A stretch of 64,000 bases of DNA from Actinomadura sp. KC345 (GTDB taxonomy: Bacteria; Actinomycetota; Actinomycetes; Streptosporangiales; Streptosporangiaceae), in assembly GCF_004348515.1 (NCBI RefSeq), contig NZ_SMKH01000007.1:1-64000 (forward strand), in the 5' to 3' direction. Both the position numbers and the translations under genes were made by a program. Below are positions 33,122-42,037 of the stretch, in pieces (position 1 is the stretch's first letter; every line of letters begins with the position of its first letter). The notes beneath the pieces were generated by a model. The model ran no database searches. It was given only the letters and a program-made list of their open reading frames with translations, and was not told the DNA's origin.

Positions 33122-34117
33122 TCAGAACGCCTCGTCGAAGGCGACGTCGCCTTCCACGCCCCTCTGGTAGGCCGACACCCGGCGTTCGAAGAAGTTGGAG
33201 AGTTCCTGGACGTCCTGCAACTCCATGAACGCGAACGGGTTCGCCGTGCCGTAGCGGATGGGGAGGCCAAGGCGAGCCAAGCGCTGGTCGGCGACGTATT
33301 CGAGGTAGGCGCGCATGTCGTCGGCGCTCATGCCGGGCAGGCCGTCCCCGCACAGGTCGTGCGCGAAGGCGAGTTCCGCTTGGACGGCCTCTTCCATCAT
33401 CTGGACGACCTGGTCCGTCAGGTCGGCGTCGAACAGTTCGGGCTCTTCGGCCCGGACGGTGTCCACGACGGAGAACGCGAACTCCATGTGCATGGACTCG
33501 TCCCGGAAGACCCAGTTGGTTCCGGAGGCGAGGCCGTTCAGGAGGCCGCGGGACCGCAGCCAGTAGACGTAGGCGAAGGCGCCGTAAAAGAACAGGCCCT
33601 CGATGCACGCCGCGAAGCAGATGAGGTTCAGCAGGAAGGCGCGCCGGTCGGCGGCGGTGCGCAGTTCGTCCAGGGAGCCGAGTGAGTCGATCCAGCGGAA
33701 GCAGAACTCGGCCTTCGAGCGGATGGACGGGATGTGCTCGATGGCCGCGAACGCCTTCACCCGCTCGTCCTGGTCGGGCAGGTAGGTGTCCAGGAGGGTC
33801 AGGTAGAACTGGACGTGGACGGCCTCCTCGAAGAGCTGCCGCGACAGGTAGAGGCGGGCCTCCGGGGCGTTCACGTGCTTGTAGAGGTTGAGCACCAGGT
33901 TGTTGGCCACGATGGAGTCGCCGGTGGCGAAGAAGGCGACCAGGCGGTTGACGAGGTGCAGTTCGGCGGGTGTGAGACGGGCCAGGTCCACGAGGTCGGA
34001 CGCGAGATCCACCTCCTCGACCGTCCACGTGTTGCGGATCGCGGCGCGGTAGCGCTCGTAGAAGTCGGGGTAGCGCATGGGCCGCAGGGTCAGGTCCATA
34101 CCGGGATCGAGCAGCAT
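33122..34117 (-). CDS. nrdB: Ribonucleoside-diphosphate reductase beta subunit (class Ia)
   Basis: A 331-residue diiron R2 protein. Metal ligands and radical site are intact: Asp67 in FATGDSIVANN, Glu98 and His101 in FEEAVHVQFY, radical Tyr105 four residues after the His, then Glu173, Glu207 and His210 in FRDESMHMEF. With NrdA it makes deoxyribonucleotides aerobically. ATG at 34117 has GGAAGG upstream; an open extension to 34198 enters the tnpB element and is not used. The tnpB element now separates it from nrdA, so read-through or a new promoter is required. Confidence 0.93.
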   Translation of the reverse strand: MLLDPGMDLTLRPMRYPDFYERYRAAIRNTWTVEEVDLASDLVDLARLTPAELHLVNRLVAFFATGDSIVANNLVLNLYKHVNAPEARLYLSRQLFEEAVHVQFYLTLLDTYLPDQDERVKAFAAIEHIPSIRSKAEFCFRWIDSLGSLDELRTAADRRAFLLNLICFAACIEGLFFYGAFAYVYWLRSRGLLNGLASGTNWVFRDESMHMEFAFSVVDTVRAEEPELFDADLTDQVVQMMEEAVQAELAFAHDLCGDGLPGMSADDMRAYLEYVADQRLARLGLPIRYGTANPFAFMELQDVQELSNFFERRVSAYQRGVEGDVAFDEAF

Positions 34118-34226
34118 GCCGCGGCCTTCCGTTCGCGCGCTCACCGTGCTTCTGGGGCGGAGGCCCCGTCCTTCAGGGCGGGGAGGAAGACCCTCCATCT
34201 GGTCATGTTCTGTCGGACCCTTCCGT

Positions 34227-34232
34227 TAGCGT
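34227..34232 (+). promoter_or_regulatory. TAGCGT -10 element of tnpB
   Basis: TAGCGT, then 7 bases, then GTG at 34240. The same arrangement as at 17278, 48863 and 56988, suggesting a leaderless tnpB message. Confidence 0.45.
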
Positions 34233-34239
34233 CGTGTGC

Positions 34240-35433
34240 GTGTCCCGTTACCGTTTGCTGTTGACGCCTGTCCAGGAGGCGGGGCTGCTGGAGCATTGCG
34301 GGCACGCCCGGTTCGTGTGGAACCTCGCCGTTGAGCAGCAGTCCTGGTGGACGCCCCGTCGCGGCCCGGCGCCGGGGTTCGCCGTCCAGTGCCGCCAGCT
34401 CACCGAGGCCCGCGCAGCGTTCGAGTGGCTTCGCGGCGGGTCGGTGACCGTGCAACAGCAGGCGTTGAAGGACTTCGCGAAGGCCATGGCGAACTTCTTC
34501 GCCGGGACGCACCGCCGCCCGACGTGGCGCAAGGCCGGACGGCACGAGGGGTTCCGGATCGTCGCGGTCAAACCCGGCGACGTGCGGCGCCTGTCCCGCC
34601 GGACCGGCGAGGTGAAGATCGCGAAGGTGGGGTGGGTGCGGTTCCGCTGGTCGCGCCCCGTCCCCGGCGGCGTCAAGTCGTTCCGGGTCACCCGCGACCG
34701 GGCCGGGCGCTGGCACGTCGCGTTCGCCGCGATCCCCGACCCCATCCCCGCACCCGGCAACGGTGCGGCCGTGGGTGTCGACCGTGGCCTCACCGTGAGC
34801 GCGGCGCTGTCGAACGGGGAACTCCTGCACGCGCCCGGCCTCACCGACCGGGAAGGTCAACGCCTCCTGCGCCTGCAGCGCCGCCTGGCCCGCGCGAAGA
34901 AGGGGTCGAACCGCCGCGCCCGCATCAAGACCGCCATCGCCCGCCTCAAGGCACGCGAGAGCGACCGGCGCCGCGACTGGGTGGAGAAGACCACCACCCG
35001 CCTGGCCGCCGAGTTCGACCTGATCGCGGTCGAGGACCTGAACGTGCGGGGCATGACCCGCTCCGCTAAAGGCACCATCGACGTCCCCGGCGTCAACGTC
35101 GCGCAGAAGGCCGGGCTGAACCGGGGCATCCTCGCCAACGGGTGGAGTGCCCTCGTCCGGCGGCTGGAGCACGAGGCACCCGGCCGCGTCATCGAGGTCG
35201 ACCCGCGTCACACGTCGCAGACCTGCCATGCCTGCGGGCACCGCGCCCCGGACAACCGCGAGAGCCAAGCGGTGTTCCGATGCGCTGCCTGCGGACACGC
35301 GGCCAACGCCGACGTCAACGCCGCGAACAACATCCGAGACACCGCCGTGGGACGCACGGTGGCCGCGCGGGGAGGCACGCCGCTGGGCGGGCCGATGAAC
35401 CGCGAACCTCAACCCGACCCCCTCTCAGCGTAG
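34240..35433 (+). CDS. tnpB: RNA-guided endonuclease TnpB
   Basis: About 397 residues (399 if GTG at 34234 is used). RuvC-like catalytic acidic residues are all present: Asp in VGVDRGLTVSAAL, Glu in LIAVEDLNVRGM and Asp in NADVNAANNI. The C4 zinc finger is CHACGHRAP and CAACGH. TnpB uses the element's right-end transcript (omega RNA) as a guide and cuts DNA that has the target motif. Here the guide would read nrdA sequence starting at 35477. The gene is intact and antisense to nrdA and nrdB. Confidence 0.93.
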   Translation: MSRYRLLLTPVQEAGLLEHCGHARFVWNLAVEQQSWWTPRRGPAPGFAVQCRQLTEARAAFEWLRGGSVTVQQQALKDFAKAMANFFAGTHRRPTWRKAGRHEGFRIVAVKPGDVRRLSRRTGEVKIAKVGWVRFRWSRPVPGGVKSFRVTRDRAGRWHVAFAAIPDPIPAPGNGAAVGVDRGLTVSAALSNGELLHAPGLTDREGQRLLRLQRRLARAKKGSNRRARIKTAIARLKARESDRRRDWVEKTTTRLAAEFDLIAVEDLNVRGMTRSAKGTIDVPGVNVAQKAGLNRGILANGWSALVRRLEHEAPGRVIEVDPRHTSQTCHACGHRAPDNRESQAVFRCAACGHAANADVNAANNIRDTAVGRTVAARGGTPLGGPMNREPQPDPLSA

Positions 35434-35472
35434 GAACGGTTGGAATCCCCCGCCTTCAGACGGGGGAGGACG

Positions 35473-37818
35473 TCAATGGCACGCCTCGCAGGTCTCGGGG
35501 TTCTCCAGCGAGCAGGTGGCCGCGGCGACCGTCGTCTGCGCGATGCGCGTCGCCGGGCGGGACCGCAGGTAGTAGGTCGTCTTGAGGCCGCGCCGCCACG
35601 CGTAGGCGTACATCGAGGAGAGCTTGCCGATCGTCGGCGTCTCCATGAACAGGTTCAGCGAATGGGACTGGTCGATGTACGGGGTGCGGGCGGCGGCGAG
35701 GTCGATCAGGGACTTCTGCGGCAGTTCCCAGGCCGTCCGGTAGAGGGTCCGCATCTCGTCCGGGAGGTCGACGAGGCCCTGCACGGAGCCGTTCGCCTTC
35801 TTGATCGCCTCCCGGACCGCCGGGGTCCAGAGACCGAGCGACTTCAGGTCGTCCACCAGGTAGGCGTTGATCTGGAGGAACTCGCCGGACAGCGTCTCGC
35901 GCTTGAACAGGTTGGACACCTGCGGCTCGACGCACTCGTAGCAGCCGGCGATGGAGGCGATCGTGGCCGTCGGCGCGATGGCGATGAGGAGGGAGTTGCG
36001 GAGGCCGACGTCGGCGACGCGCTTCCGGAGGCTCTCCCACTCGGCGGGACGGGTGGGCGTCGCGTCCGGGAAGTGGTCCGGATGGAGCCGGCCGCGGGCC
36101 GTGCGGGTCCGGTCGTAGGCGGGCAGCGGGCCGTGCGCGGCGGCCAGGTCGGCGGACGCGCCGTAGGCGGCCAGCGCGATCTCCTCGGAGATGCGCGCCG
36201 AAAGGTCACGGGCCTCCGGGGAGTCGAACGGGAGGCGGAGCGTGAAGAACACGTCCGCGAGACCCATCACGCCCAGGCCGATCGGCCGCCACTTGCCGTT
36301 CGCCGCCTCCGCCTCGGGGGTCGGGTAGTAGCCCCGGTCGATGGTGCGGTCCAGGAACCGGACGGCGGTGCGGACGGTGGCGCGGAGCCGTTCCCAGTCC
36401 ACACCGGACGGGCCGACGTGCGCGGCCAGGTTCACCGAACCCAGGTTGCACACGGCCGCCTCGCCGTCGTTCGTCACCTCCAGGATCTCCGTGCAGAGGT
36501 TGGAGAGGTGCACCGTCTGGCCCGGCTCGGCGGTCTGGTTGCAGGCGCGGTTGGCGGCGTCCTTGAACGTCATCCATCCGTTCCCGGTCTCCGCAAGGGT
36601 TCGCATCATCCGCCCGTACAGCTTGCGGGCCGGGATCTGCCGGACGTAGCGGCCCTCCTTCTCGGCCGTCCGGTACGCCTCGTCGAAGGCGTCGCCCCAC
36701 AGGTCGGCCAGTTCGGGGACCTTCTTGGGGTCGAACAGCGACCAGGTCGCGTCGTCCTCGACGCGGCGCATGAACTCGTCCGGGATCCAGTTCGCCAGGT
36801 TGAGGTTGTGGGTGCGGCGCGCGTCCTCGCCCGTGTTGTCGCGCAGCTCCAGGAACTCCTCGACGTCGGCGTGCCACGGCTCCAGGTACACGCATGCCGC
36901 GCCCTTGCGGCGCCCGCCCTGGTTGACGGCGGCGACGGACGCGTCGAGCGTGCGCAGCCACGGGACGATCCCGTTCGAGTGCCCGTTGGTGCCGCGGATC
37001 AGCGAGCCCCGCGACCGCACCTTCGTCCAGGAGATCCCGATGCCGCCCGCGTACTTGCTGAGCCGCGCCACCTGCCCGTACCGCTCGTAGATCGACTCCA
37101 GCTCGTCCCGGGGCGAGTCGAGCAGGAAGCACGACGAGAGCTGGGGACGGCGGGCGGCCGAGTTGAACAGGGTCGGCGAGCTGGGGAGGTAGGAAAGCGT
37201 GCTGAGCAGGCCGTACAGCTCGGCCGCATCGTCCACCGAATCGGCGCTCCCCGAGGGGGGACGACCCCCCGCACCCCCCGGATCGACTTCGTCGGGGTAG
37301 GAGAGCCCGCACGCGACGCGCAGGAGGAAGTGCTGCGGACGTTCGAGGACGAGGCGGGTCCGCGGATGCCTCAGCAGGTACCGGTCGTAGAGGGTCCGGA
37401 GGCCGAAGTACTCGAAGCGGTCGTCGGCCGATTCGTCGATGAGGGCGTCGAGCGCGGGCGCGTTGGCGGCGACGAACGCGGCCGGGGCATCGGCCAGCAG
37501 CCCCGCCCGGTGCGCGGCGGCGACCGATTCGGCGAACGTCCGGACTCCGGCGGCACGCGCCTCCTCCCGGATCCGGGTACCGAGCAGCCGTGCGGCGACC
37601 CGGGAGTAGCCGGGCTCGGCGGCCACCAGCGCGCCGGCCTCCCCGATCGCGAGGTCCCGCAGCGCCGCCGCGTCCGTCCCGTCCCCGGCCCGGACGGCGG
37701 CCAGCACCCGTCCCGCCTCGACGTCCGGTATCCCGCCGCAGGCGGCCTCCACCTCGGCGGTGAACTCGGCGATCGGCGCCGCCGCGGGTGCCGGCGGCGC
37801 GGCCAGGTCCTGTGTCAC
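35473..37818 (-). CDS. nrdA: Ribonucleoside-diphosphate reductase alpha subunit (class Ia)
   Basis: A 781-residue R1 protein from GTG at 37818 (GGGGAGAGAG upstream). Active-site features: SSCFLLDSP, THNLNLANW, NLCTEILEV (Asn-Cys-Glu), AVCNLGSVNL and the radical-transfer tyrosines in TTYYLRSRP. The C-terminus CSLENPETCEACH supplies the redox CxxC. No N-terminal ATP cone is evident. The last residue His is made by a tnpB element inserted at the stop codon; the ancestral residue was probably Gln. It is governed by the upstream B12 riboswitch and pairs with nrdB beyond the element. Confidence 0.94.
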   Translation of the reverse strand: MTQDLAAPPAPAAAPIAEFTAEVEAACGGIPDVEAGRVLAAVRAGDGTDAAALRDLAIGEAGALVAAEPGYSRVAARLLGTRIREEARAAGVRTFAESVAAAHRAGLLADAPAAFVAANAPALDALIDESADDRFEYFGLRTLYDRYLLRHPRTRLVLERPQHFLLRVACGLSYPDEVDPGGAGGRPPSGSADSVDDAAELYGLLSTLSYLPSSPTLFNSAARRPQLSSCFLLDSPRDELESIYERYGQVARLSKYAGGIGISWTKVRSRGSLIRGTNGHSNGIVPWLRTLDASVAAVNQGGRRKGAACVYLEPWHADVEEFLELRDNTGEDARRTHNLNLANWIPDEFMRRVEDDATWSLFDPKKVPELADLWGDAFDEAYRTAEKEGRYVRQIPARKLYGRMMRTLAETGNGWMTFKDAANRACNQTAEPGQTVHLSNLCTEILEVTNDGEAAVCNLGSVNLAAHVGPSGVDWERLRATVRTAVRFLDRTIDRGYYPTPEAEAANGKWRPIGLGVMGLADVFFTLRLPFDSPEARDLSARISEEIALAAYGASADLAAAHGPLPAYDRTRTARGRLHPDHFPDATPTRPAEWESLRKRVADVGLRNSLLIAIAPTATIASIAGCYECVEPQVSNLFKRETLSGEFLQINAYLVDDLKSLGLWTPAVREAIKKANGSVQGLVDLPDEMRTLYRTAWELPQKSLIDLAAARTPYIDQSHSLNLFMETPTIGKLSSMYAYAWRRGLKTTYYLRSRPATRIAQTTVAAATCSLENPETCEACH

Positions 37819-37933
37819 GTGCTCTCTCCCCTCGCAAGCCGCCTCGCGGAGGCATGCGAACGGGACGCGAGCCGCCCCGCCGGGGCATGCCGCGATCCGT
37901 CCCGAGGCCCACCCGCGAAGCCTGGACGAACAG

Positions 37934-38135
37934 CGTGCGGGCAGGTCTTCGGACTCGCGGGCGCCGCGCCTCTGGACGAGGCGCGCCCTACTGGCCGTCG
38001 CTTCCCGGGCCCGCAGGCCCAGTGCTTCATGACGGCGGTCGTTCCCGCTCACCGCTGCGGGGCAGTCCCGGACTCGCACCGGGTTCCCTCTTGCGCCGCC
38101 CCCGCCGCGAAACGGCGGGGGCGGACCAGCACGGG
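37934..38135 (-). promoter_or_regulatory. Cobalamin riboswitch upstream of nrdA
   Basis: On the minus strand, GTGCTGGTCC opens a P1 that closes with the 3' end GCGAGTCCGAAGACCTGCC. Internal landmarks include GGGAACCCGGTGCGAGTCCG, GACTGCCCCGCAGCGGTGA and GAAGCACTGG, the B12 box region. The riboswitch sits about 120 bases before nrdA and should turn off the class Ia reductase when cobalamin is abundant, as in streptomycetes that also have the B12-dependent NrdJ (not in this window). The remaining gap, 38136-38252, holds no gene I can see. Confidence 0.9.
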
Positions 38136-38252
38136 ATTGAACCCTACATCTAGTTCACGATCTTTGTGCAACCCCAAGATGTTGGGCGCGTCGGAGGGGA
38201 TTCCCGGGGTCGGCTGCGGGCCTGGCGGACCGGGTGGGAGGATGGTGGGGCC

Positions 38253-38897
38253 ATGTCCCCGCATGTCCCGCAAGCTGCGTCCCGAACCGCACGCGCGGTG
38301 GTGTTCGCCACCGTGTGCGTGACGCTTGCGATCGCCGGGCACGTGCTGGCGGCGGGAACGGTTCCGGCCTGGGCCGCGGTGGCGGGATTCTGCGCCGTGC
38401 TGGGCGTGACGCTCATGCTGGCGGGCCACGAACGCTCGCTGGCGACGATCCTGGGCGGTCTCCTCGGCGGGCAGTTCGCGCTGCACACCCTGTTCACGGC
38501 CGCGTCCGACCCCGTGTACCACCAGCTTCACGGAGCGGCGCACGGCGGCGTGCACGGCGCCGCCGTGCCGGGCGGCGCCGACGTCCTGCTCCCGGTCGCG
38601 CACGGCTCGGGCGGGACGGCGATGACGCTCGCGCACACCGTGGCCGCGCTGGTCGCGGCATGGTGGCTGCGGCGCGGCGAGCGGTCCACGTGGGCGCTGG
38701 CCCGGCGCGTCGCCGCCGCGGCGGACCGTCCGGTCCGGCTGCTGATCGCCCTCCTCACCGTCGAACCCGCGGCCCCTCCGCGGCGTACCCCGGTGGTGAC
38801 GGCGGCCGGCGCCGTCATGGCCGTCGGCCGCGTGCTCCGGCACCAGGTCGTCCGGCGGGGTCCCCCGCCGCGTTCGAGGGCGCTCGCCCGCAGCTGA
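38253..38897 (+). CDS. Membrane protein, five helices, His-rich loop
   Basis: A 214-residue integral membrane protein with about four or five helices (for example VVFATVCVTLAIAGHVLAAG and VAGFCAVLGVTLMLAGHE). A loop at about residues 90-110 is rich in His (YHQLHGAAHGGVHGAA), suggestive of metal binding. It lies 107 bases before the YcnI and CopC genes, so a role in copper handling is plausible. I do not recognise a family. ATG at 38253 follows GGGAGGATGG. Confidence 0.6.
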   Translation: MSPHVPQAASRTARAVVFATVCVTLAIAGHVLAAGTVPAWAAVAGFCAVLGVTLMLAGHERSLATILGGLLGGQFALHTLFTAASDPVYHQLHGAAHGGVHGAAVPGGADVLLPVAHGSGGTAMTLAHTVAALVAAWWLRRGERSTWALARRVAAAADRPVRLLIALLTVEPAAPPRRTPVVTAAGAVMAVGRVLRHQVVRRGPPPRSRALARS

Positions 38898-39004
38898 GCG
38901 AGCGCCGTACGTCACCGGACGCCGGTCTCCCGGCGCTTCCGGGCCACCGGGCGCCGCTCCCCGGCGCCTCCGGTTCTCCCGTACGACTCGAACGGAGTTC
39001 TGTC

Positions 39005-39709
39005 ATGTCCTTCGCACCGCATGCCCGCAGGGCCGGCGCCGTCGCGTCCCTGTCGGCCCTGGCCGTGGCCGTGCCGGCCACGGCCGCGTCCGCGCACGTC
39101 ACCGCCAACCCCGACTCCGCCGAGCAGGGCTCGTACGCCAAGGTGGCGTTCCGGGTGCCGAACGAGCGCGACAACGCGTCCACGGTCAAGGTCGTGGTCC
39201 ACCTGCCCGCCGAGCACCCGCTGTCGTCGGTGTCGGTCCGCCCCACCCCCGGCTGGAAGGTGAAGGTGGAGAAGTCCAAGCTCCCGGAGCCGATCAAGGC
39301 GCACGGCGCCACGCTCACCGAGGCCGTCAGCACGATCACCTGGTCCGGCGGCGAGATCGAGCCCGGCCAGTTCCAGGAGTTCGACGTCTCGATGGGGCGG
39401 CTGCCGACGGACACCGGCCAGATGATCTTCAAGGCCGACCAGACGTACTCGAACGACGAGGTCGTCAAGTGGGAGGAACCCCCGGTCGAGGGCGGAGCCG
39501 AGCCCGAGCATCCCGCGCCGGTCCTCAAGCTCCTCCCGGAAGGCGGCACGGAAACGGCCGGGCTGACCGCCCAGAAGAAGCCCGCCGAACCCGCGGCGGC
39601 GTCCGATGACGGGACGGCCCGGCTGCTCGGCGGCCTCGGCATCGCCGCCGGCGTGATCGGCGCCGGCATCGGCGGCCTCGGCCTGACGCGCGCCCGGAGC
39701 CGGTCATGA
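39005..39709 (+). CDS. ycnI: YcnI family copper-binding protein
   Basis: A 234-residue exported protein. The signal peptide (to about residue 32, ending ASAHVTANP) leaves an N-terminal His, as used in the YcnI copper site, and the DUF1775 domain follows with YAKVAFRVPNE and VSMGRLPTD. A C-terminal helix (LLGGLGIAAGVIGAGIG) anchors it at the membrane. The family is thought to be a periplasmic-type Cu(II) chaperone. The stop overlaps the CopC start by ATGA. ATG at 39005. Confidence 0.88.
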   Translation: MSFAPHARRAGAVASLSALAVAVPATAASAHVTANPDSAEQGSYAKVAFRVPNERDNASTVKVVVHLPAEHPLSSVSVRPTPGWKVKVEKSKLPEPIKAHGATLTEAVSTITWSGGEIEPGQFQEFDVSMGRLPTDTGQMIFKADQTYSNDEVVKWEEPPVEGGAEPEHPAPVLKLLPEGGTETAGLTAQKKPAEPAAASDDGTARLLGGLGIAAGVIGAGIGGLGLTRARSRS

Positions 39710-40317
39710 GCCGCCCGGTCATGAGCCGCCCGGTCATGGGGCCGCTCGTGCGGGCCGCGCGGATCGCCGCGGCGGGCGCCGCCGCGGTGCTGATGGTGCT
39801 GGCGACGTCCGCGACCCCGGCGGCGGCGCACGACACGCTGACGGGTTCCAGCCCCAAGAAGGACGCGACGGTCGAGGCGCCGTCCGAGATCGTCCTGACG
39901 TTCTCGGGCTCGGTGCGGCTGCCGCGCGTGATCGTCACGGACGCGTCGGGGAAGGAGTACCAGGCCGGGGAGCCCGAGGCGGTCGACAACGAGGTCACGG
40001 CCGCGCTCGGCAGTGCGCCGTCCAACGGCGAGTACACGGTGGCATGGCGGGTCGTGTCCTCGGACGGCCACCCGATCCAGGGCACCTACACGTTCACCGT
40101 GAAGGGCTCACCGGCGGGATCGCCCGGCGATGCGTCCAGCGCGCCGTCCAGCGCCGCCGCGCCCCCGGCCCCGGAGCCGTCCGCGACGAACGCCGTGGGC
40201 ACCGAGGAGTCGGGCGGGTCGTCGGGCTGGCTGTGGATCGGCCTGATCGCGCTCGTCATCGCGGCGGCCGCCGGCGCGGTCGCCTGGTTCCGCCGCTCGC
40301 CGGCCTCGGGGGACTGA
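39706..40317 (+). CDS. copC: CopC domain copper-resistance protein
   Basis: A 203-residue exported protein. After the signal sequence ending PAAAHDTLTGSSP the mature N-terminal His is a copper ligand, and VSSDGHPIQGTYTF carries the second Asp/His site. A Pro/Ala-rich linker and one C-terminal helix (GWLWIGLIALVIAAAAG) tether it. It binds Cu(II) outside the membrane. The start has a doubled 15-base unit (ATGAGCCGCCCGGTC), giving MSRPVMSRPVM, so the true ATG may be 39706, 39721 or 39736. Coupled to YcnI. Confidence 0.88.
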   Translation: MSRPVMSRPVMGPLVRAARIAAAGAAAVLMVLATSATPAAAHDTLTGSSPKKDATVEAPSEIVLTFSGSVRLPRVIVTDASGKEYQAGEPEAVDNEVTAALGSAPSNGEYTVAWRVVSSDGHPIQGTYTFTVKGSPAGSPGDASSAPSSAAAPPAPEPSATNAVGTEESGGSSGWLWIGLIALVIAAAAGAVAWFRRSPASGD

Positions 40318-40346
40318 CCGGCAGGCGACACCTGCGTGCACGCCTC

Positions 40347-40374
40347 GCAGCCCTTCCCTCCGGGGAAGGGCTGC
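40347..40374 (+). terminator. Intrinsic terminator of the YcnI-CopC operon
   Basis: GCAGCCCTTCCC, loop TCCG, GGGAAGGGCTGC: perfect 12-base stem followed by ACTCTTTTC. The truncated MMPL frame begins only 14 bases later. Confidence 0.88.
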
Positions 40375-40387
40375 ACTCTTTTCAGCG

Positions 40388-42022
40388 GTGTCGGTCGAGG
40401 GCGCCGGTGAACTGCTCGGAGTGGTCGCCGCCGCGATCGTCCTGCTGGTCACCCTGGGATCGCTCGTCGCCGCCGGGCTGCCGCTGCTGACGGCCGCCGC
40501 CGGGATCGCCATCGGCGTCTCGGCCGTCACCGCCGCCGGCGCCTTCGTCGAGCTGAACTCCGACACCCCGGCGCTCGCGCTCATGCTCGGCCTCGCCGTC
40601 GCGATCGACTACGCGCTGTTCATCATCTCCCGCTACCGGCAGGAGGTCGCGGGCGGGCGGGAACCCGTGGACGCGGCCGGGCAGGCGGCGGGCACCGCCG
40701 GATCCGCCGTCGTCTTCGCGGGCCTGACGGTCGTGATCGCGCTGGCGGGCCTGGCCGTCGTGGACATCCCCATCCTCACCCAGCTCGGCCTCGCCGCCGC
40801 GTTCACCGTGACCGTCGCGGTCCTCGTCGCCCTCACGCTGCTGCCCGCCCTGCTCGCCTTCGCCGGACACCGCGCCCTGGCCCGCGGACGTTCCACATCC
40901 TCCGGCGGACGCCGCTGGGGACGGTTCGTCACGTCCCGTCCGCTCCCGGTGGCGCTCCTGGCCGCCGCCGGGCTGCTCGTCGCGGCCACGCCCGCGCTCG
41001 ACCTGCGGCTCGGGCTGCCCGACGACGGCGCCGCCCCGGCCGGGACGACCCAGCGGGCGGCCTACGACCTGCTCGCGGACGGATTCGGACCCGGCGTCAA
41101 CGGCCCGCTGACCCTCGTCGTGCAGGCTCCACGCGACACGAAGGCCGCCGCGGACCGTGTCGCGAAGGACGTCACGTCGCTGACCGGCGTCGCCTCCGTC
41201 GAGACCCCGGTGGTGAACGCGGCCGGTGACACCGCGCTCGTCGGCGTCGTTCCCGCCGCCGGACCGACCGGCGAGGCCACCGAGGACCTCATCCACACCA
41301 TCCGCGACCGGTTCGGTTCCCACGGCGGGACCACGGTCGCCGTCACCGGGCAGACGGCGATCGACATCGACACGTCCGAGAAGCTCGCGGGCGCGCTCGT
41401 CCCCTATCTGGCGGTCGTCGTCGGCCTCGCGTTCCTGCTGCTGACGCTGGTGTTCCGCTCGATCCTGGTGCCGCTGAAGGCGACGCTCGGCTTCCTGCTC
41501 AGCGTCGCCGCCACGTTCGGCGCGGTCGTGGCCGTGTTCCAGTGGGGCTGGCTGAACGGCCTTCTCGGCGTCCACTCGTCCGGCGTCATCGTCCATCTGC
41601 TGCCGGTCATGCTGATCGGCATGGTGTTCGGGCTGGCGATGGACTACCAGGTCTTCCTCGTCACCCGGATGCGCGAGGAGCACGTCCGCGGCGCGTCCCC
41701 GACCGACGCCGCCGTCACCGGCCTGGCCCACGGCGCCCGCGTCGTCACCGCCGCCGCCGTCATCATGATCAGCGTCTTCTCGGGGTTCATGCTGTCGGAC
41801 ACGCCCATGGTGCAGTCGTTCGGCTTCGCGCTGGCCGTCGCGGTGTTCTTCGACGCGTTCCTCGTCCGGATGACGATCGTCCCCGCGGTGATGGCGCTGC
41901 TCGGCCGCGCAGGATGGTGGCTGCCCGCCCGCCTGGACGGCGCCCTCCCCCACGTCGACGTGGAAGGCGAACGCCTCCACGCGGAACCGGCGATTGTAGG
42001 CTCCACGTCCAGGACGGAGTGA
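40388..42022 (+). pseudogene. MMPL family transporter lacking its N-terminal part
   Basis: A 544-residue open frame that is clear MMPL transporter, with YRQEVAGG and FGLAMDYQVFLVTRMREEH in the two membrane halves, but the first helix and first extracellular domain (about 170 residues in family members of about 720) are missing. The frame opens at GTG 40388, 14 bases after an intact terminator, and no upstream frame supplies the N-terminus. Probably a 5'-truncated remnant; expression would need a new promoter. Confidence 0.75.
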
Positions 42023-42037
42023 CGAAGGGCTGGGGTG

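Larger units (their letters stand above)
34145..35476 (+). mobile_element. IS200/IS605-type element with tnpB only
   Basis: A 1332-base element. The right end (about 35445-35476) carries the omega-RNA hairpin CCCCCGCC TTCAGA CGGGGG and the terminal motif GGACGTCAA; the left end has a matching hairpin, CCCCGTCC TTCA GGGCGGGG, near 34166. No tnpA is present. Removing it joins TCAC (34141-34144) to TGGCACG (35477 on), which restores the nrdA ending CEACQ followed by TGA; this supports both boundaries and a TCAC-type target motif. Confidence 0.8.

Noticed and set aside
34117-34198. N-terminal extension of NrdB to 34198
   Set aside because: It reads into the left end of the tnpB element; the ATG at 34117 has a ribosome binding site and gives the normal length.
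35440-38322. Plus-strand open frame of about 960 residues over nrdA
   Set aside because: Composition is Arg/Gly/Val-rich shadow sequence; the minus strand encodes a complete NrdA with all active-site motifs.
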